Assembly: GCA_903905455.1 (NCBI GenBank)
Contig: CAIVGN010000018.1
Span: 1-51,563 of the forward strand
DNA length: 51,563 nucleotides
Direction of reading: 5' to 3'
From: an uncultured Archangium sp.
Lineage (GTDB): Bacteria; Myxococcota; Myxococcia; Myxococcales; Myxococcaceae
Shown: positions 48,650-51,563 of the stretch, piece after piece
Layout: each line of letters opens with the position of its first letter
How positions within the stretch are numbered: the first letter of the stretch is position 1
Position numbers and translations under genes: made by a program
The notes under the pieces: generated by a model
The model's input: only the letters and a program-made list of their open reading frames with translations
What the model was told of the DNA's origin: nothing
Databases searched by the model: none

Positions 48650-49375
48650 ATGAACATCAAGTCACGACTGACTCACGCCATCATGCCTCCGCCTGTCGCC
48701 GTTCGGCACGCCGAATACTCCATGCTGCTGTCCGCGGACGACGAGCCGATGCGGCCCACTGAGCGACTGCTCGACGTCGCGCTCTCTGCCGTGCAGCACG
48801 CCCGCAAGGTCGACGTCAGCTCGCTGGCGGCTCGTGTGCCGACGGGAATCAACTACGCGGAGGTCTGGCCAGGTGAGCACTACAAGCTGCTCGCAGGCTT
48901 GGTGAAGGCGCTCAAGGCGAAGTCGGTAGTGGAGATTGGAACTGCAACCGGGCTGTCGGCGCTGACGTTGCTGCTCGAACTCCCCGCTGGCGGCAAGGTG
49001 ACGACGTTCGACGTGGTTCGCTGGCCCAACTACGTCGATGGCACCGTGCTGAACGAGCGCGACTTCTCCGATGGCCGCTTGGTTCAGGTCATTGACGACC
49101 TGCAGCAGCCCAGTGTGGTCGAGCGCCACCGCGAACTGCTTGAGAACGCCGACTTCATCTTCATCGACGCGGCGAAAGACGGCGTGATGGAGCAACGGTT
49201 CATCGACAACCTGAAGCCGCTGCGCTTCAAGAACTCGCCGATCGTGATGTTCGATGACATTCGAGTTTGGAACATGCTCGCGATTTGGCGACACCTTGAC
49301 CGACCGAAGCTCGACCTCACGTCATTTGGTCATTGGTCTGGCACGGGCCTTGTGGACTGGGCTCCAGCTCGGTGA
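48650..49375 (+). CDS. Class I methyltransferase (CmcI-like)
   Basis: The 241-residue protein has VVEIGTATGLSALTL (SAM motif I, ~93-107), KVTTFDVVRW (motif II Asp) and ADFIFIDAAKDG, the order seen in CmcI-type and O-methyltransferase_3-type enzymes. It may methylate the growing glycan or a sugar nucleotide. A strong AGGAG lies 5 bases before the ATG. Its stop overlaps the GTG of the next gene by 4 bases, so it is co-translated with the glycosyltransferase. Confidence 0.8.
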   Translation: MNIKSRLTHAIMPPPVAVRHAEYSMLLSADDEPMRPTERLLDVALSAVQHARKVDVSSLAARVPTGINYAEVWPGEHYKLLAGLVKALKAKSVVEIGTATGLSALTLLLELPAGGKVTTFDVVRWPNYVDGTVLNERDFSDGRLVQVIDDLQQPSVVERHRELLENADFIFIDAAKDGVMEQRFIDNLKPLRFKNSPIVMFDDIRVWNMLAIWRHLDRPKLDLTSFGHWSGTGLVDWAPAR

Positions 49376-50238
49376 CCACGCGAGTCGCGGTTGTCATTCT
49401 CAACTGGAATGGGTGGCGAGACACAGTCGCTTGTGTTGCGTCGGTTCGGAATCAGACCCCTCGTCCCGAGTGGATCGTCGTGGTCGACAACGCATCGAGC
49501 GATGAGTCCGAGGCTCAGCTGCGTGCCTTGGGTCCAGACATCACTGTGCTGCAAAGTGGCGCGAACCTCGGGTTCGCTGGCGGCAACAACGTGGGTATCC
49601 GTTGGGCGCTGGCTCGCGGAGCCGAGTCCGTATGGTTGCTCAACAACGACGCCACGGCCGAGGAAGGTGCCCTCGCTGCCCTGGTAGCGGTACAGCGGGC
49701 GCGCCCGCGAGCAGGTGTCATCGGCACGCGGATCTACGAGATGGCACGACCGACCGTGTTGCAGTGCTGGGGTGGCGGCTGGATCAATCTCTGGACAGGC
49801 CGGGCGCGCGAGTACGACGCGCAGGTCGCGGAATCCAAACTCGACTACATCAGCGGCTGCAGCGCGTACCTGACGCGCAGCGCCCTCGAGCAAGCCGGCC
49901 TGCTCGATGAGGGCTTCTTCATGTACTTCGAGGATGCCGAGCTCTCGCTGCGCTACCGGGCTCGAGGGTTCGAACTGGCTGTGGCGGACGACGCCAGGGT
50001 GCTGCACAAGGGCGGGGCCAGTTCGAGCCCGGGTCGTCGCCAACTCGGGTGGCGCACGCAATCGTTGCTCCGCATCCTGAAGCTCCACGCCCCGTCATTC
50101 GCCGCTTCGGTCGCGATTAGCACCGCGCTGAGAGGTGCCAGCATGCTGGCGCGGCGTGAGTTCGACCAAGCCCGCGCCCTTGCCGCCGACGTAAGCCACG
50201 GCGTCTCCCACGCAGACTGGCGACCGCGTCAGCGGTAG
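49372..50238 (+). CDS. Glycosyltransferase, GT2 family (rhamnosyltransferase-like)
   Basis: The 288-residue protein has VAVVILNWNGWRDT, IVVVDNASSDES, ANLGFAGGNNVGI and VWLLNNDA, the N-terminal GT2 set with NND as the DxD equivalent, then FFMYFEDAELSLRYRARGF, the typical acceptor-side ED(x)xD block of WcaA/rhamnosyltransferases. It would add a deoxyhexose to the repeat unit. GTG is coupled to the methyltransferase stop. Its last 10 bases overlap the convergent GT2 gene. Confidence 0.9.
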   Translation: MTTRVAVVILNWNGWRDTVACVASVRNQTPRPEWIVVVDNASSDESEAQLRALGPDITVLQSGANLGFAGGNNVGIRWALARGAESVWLLNNDATAEEGALAALVAVQRARPRAGVIGTRIYEMARPTVLQCWGGGWINLWTGRAREYDAQVAESKLDYISGCSAYLTRSALEQAGLLDEGFFMYFEDAELSLRYRARGFELAVADDARVLHKGGASSSPGRRQLGWRTQSLLRILKLHAPSFAASVAISTALRGASMLARREFDQARALAADVSHGVSHADWRPRQR

Positions 50239-51263
50239 CGCGCCTGGATGAGCTGGGCCTTGAGGCCCAGCAGCAGCTTGAGGATGAACGGCGGGGTGTG
50301 GGGCCGTAGCGCGTTGACCCACGCATAGCTGATGAAGCCGCGAGAGCATGAACGCAAGAGGAGCGCCCGCTCGGTCGGGAACGCGTCCCAGCACTGGCGA
50401 ATCCCATCGGCCACCTTTTCCCACGCGCCCATGGCCATGGCATTCCTGATCACCACTGACGCATGGATCACGCCCACTCGGTCGAACGGAATGTCGGCAG
50501 GACAGACTTCTCGCAGCACGTCGATACCTAGTTCCTTCATGGAAAAAGTCTTTTTCTTCCGATGTGACGTGAAGCTCACGCTCGTGGCGTGAACGCGGCG
50601 AAAAACCAACTGTTCGTTTACGTGGGCGATCGATCCTCGCTTTGCGAGTCTGAGCGCTGACTGCCAGTCTTCGACAGGAAGAGACTCGTCAAAGGCTCCG
50701 ACCTCCACCAATGCAGAGCGGCGAAACATCATGGTCATCGAGCGAATGTCACCTTCCAACAGGACGAGTTTTCGAAGCGCGTCGCCGTGAACGGGAGGCA
50801 GGTCAGTAGACGAGTCGTAGGCTGTCGGCCGGCCTTCCGGGTCGACGGAGACGTATTCCGAGTGCACCAGCACGTCCGAGGGGCCAGCGGCAGCGACTTG
50901 CTTGCTGACACGATCAGCACGGGCCCAGTCGTCCGCGTGCAGCATGCAGAGCCATTCGCCCTTGGCGTGCTTGAGTGCGAGGTTCATCGCCGCAGAAACC
51001 CCCTTGTGGTCACCCTTCACCACCTCCATGGGAATGGGCGATTCACTCTTGAGGCGAGTGAGCACGGCCAAGGTGTCGTCGGTCGATCCGTCGTCGACGA
51101 CGACCAAGTCGAGGGGCCGGTAGTCCTGCGCGAATGCGCTGCGGACTGCTTGCTCGATGAAGTGCCCGTAGTTGTAGGCGGGCATGCAAATGGTGACGAG
51201 CGGTCGTGGATTCACGGCATCCTCTGTAGTCGTGTGGCCGGACATGATCTTTGCTTCATGCAT
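50229..51263 (-). CDS. Glycosyltransferase, GT2 family
   Basis: The 344-residue protein has VTICMPAYNYGHFIEQAV, LVVVDDGSTDDTLAVL and WLCMLHADDWA, the GT-A motifs with HADD as the metal site, and LPVEDWQSALRLAKRG further on. ATG at 51261-51263 is used; Met7 at 51245 is an alternative. The 3' part is Phe/Ile-rich with no clear membrane span. It is alone on its strand at the right end, and locally AT-richer sequence (51300-51330) precedes it. Confidence 0.87.
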   Translation of the reverse strand: MHEAKIMSGHTTTEDAVNPRPLVTICMPAYNYGHFIEQAVRSAFAQDYRPLDLVVVDDGSTDDTLAVLTRLKSESPIPMEVVKGDHKGVSAAMNLALKHAKGEWLCMLHADDWARADRVSKQVAAAGPSDVLVHSEYVSVDPEGRPTAYDSSTDLPPVHGDALRKLVLLEGDIRSMTMMFRRSALVEVGAFDESLPVEDWQSALRLAKRGSIAHVNEQLVFRRVHATSVSFTSHRKKKTFSMKELGIDVLREVCPADIPFDRVGVIHASVVIRNAMAMGAWEKVADGIRQCWDAFPTERALLLRSCSRGFISYAWVNALRPHTPPFILKLLLGLKAQLIQARYR

Positions 51264-51492
51264 TCCCCCTGAGCGGGGACCGTTCTCGACAACTCGAACG
51301 GCTCCAATAGCCTGATTTTAGACGGAAGCACCTCCACCGAGTAGATAGAACCACGATGAATTCACCCTCTCCGGATCGCGCGGTAGCAGCAACTTCGCGG
51401 TGGACCCAAAATCCTACGCTGGGCGATCGGCTCGGGGGTGTCCTTCCGGTGAGCGTGCTTGGCGATCGCCACCGAGTCGGACAGCAGGCCGC

Positions 51493-51563
51493 TCAGAGCT
51501 GAGGCGCGGGCACGGCCACGGGCCGTAGCGCCGCGAGGGTCGCCTGGTAGCTCCACGGCATCC
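51493..51563 (-). CDS. Possible C-terminal end of a protein entering from the right
   Basis: A minus-strand frame is open from the window edge for 22 codons to a TGA at 51493-51495, reading PWSYQATLAALRPVAVPAP near its end. GC-ending codons support coding, and a glycosyltransferase C-terminus is plausible, but the piece is too short to assign. Between it and the GT2 gene (51264-51492) I see no convincing gene or terminator. Confidence 0.35.
   Translation of the reverse strand, partial: MPWSYQATLAALRPVAVPAPQL

Noticed and set aside
51356-51502. A 48-residue plus-strand frame starting ATG at 51356
   Set aside because: No Shine-Dalgarno, no hydrophobic or known motif, mixed codon use. It overlaps the possible minus-strand C-terminus at the edge.

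Overview
This is a GC-rich chromosomal window with GC-ending codons, GTG/TTG starts in several genes and many 4-bp ATGA/GTGA gene overlaps. The best taxonomic clue is the protein at 22652-24157, which has an N-terminal zinc ribbon, a GYF domain, one membrane helix and an AgmX/GltJ-type tail, an architecture typical of gliding myxobacteria. An FYDLN-acid protein, a C4 zinc-ribbon coiled-coil protein and a membrane-anchored FtsY fit the same group. I read it as Myxococcota and cannot place it more finely. There are no tRNA genes, no CRISPR array and no insertion sequence; one stable RNA, rnpB, is present.

Layout. 1-4000: the tail of a beta-CASP/MBL nuclease, a PanD-fold protein that has lost its catalytic residues, an HprK-like kinase, a pentapeptide-repeat protein and an RluC/RluD-type pseudouridine synthase. 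4000-8700: a class A PBP, a FitAB-type toxin-antitoxin pair behind a near-perfect palindrome, and a MATE transporter. 8700-13000: minus-strand units with an SDR, a lipoprotein, a methyltransferase, an HDAC-family deacetylase and two unknowns. 13000-19200: a chemoreceptor, an M50-like membrane protease, an MFS transporter and a secreted charged-helix protein. 19250-20860: tatB and a tatC with a large periplasmic insertion. 20860-24160: a possible small membrane protein, a 111-nt structured element, a class II aldolase with an altered zinc site, two BMC pentamer (EutN/CcmL) genes and the GltJ-like protein. 24200-29800: housekeeping-type genes (FYDLN, zinc ribbon, RNase H, rnpB, ftsY) and a Phd/VapC pair.

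29850-51560 is a polysaccharide or glycan locus. A PglF-type dehydratase, PglE-type aminotransferase, PglD-type acetyltransferase and PglC-type phosphoglycosyl transferase together predict a di-N-acetylbacillosamine-like first sugar on undecaprenyl phosphate. Around them lie six glycosyltransferases, an asparagine-synthase-like amidotransferase, a sugar or acyl methyltransferase, a nucleotidyltransferase-fold protein, a polytopic polymerase-like protein, an O-antigen-ligase-like protein with a TPR tail and a Wzc-type tyrosine kinase. No Wzx flippase or Wza exporter is visible. The last ~5 kb (from about 46.6 kb) looks less GC-rich with relaxed codon use, suggesting later acquisition.

Most promising for follow-up: the PanD-fold pseudoenzyme coupled to an HprK-like kinase; the TatC insertion; the BMC-pentamer/aldolase unit without shell hexamers; the 111-nt inverted-repeat element next to a small membrane ORF; and two mutually exclusive hairpins that hold the Shine-Dalgarno and the start codon of the asnB-like gene in their loops. 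All of these are read by eye; none was tested by database search or folding software.
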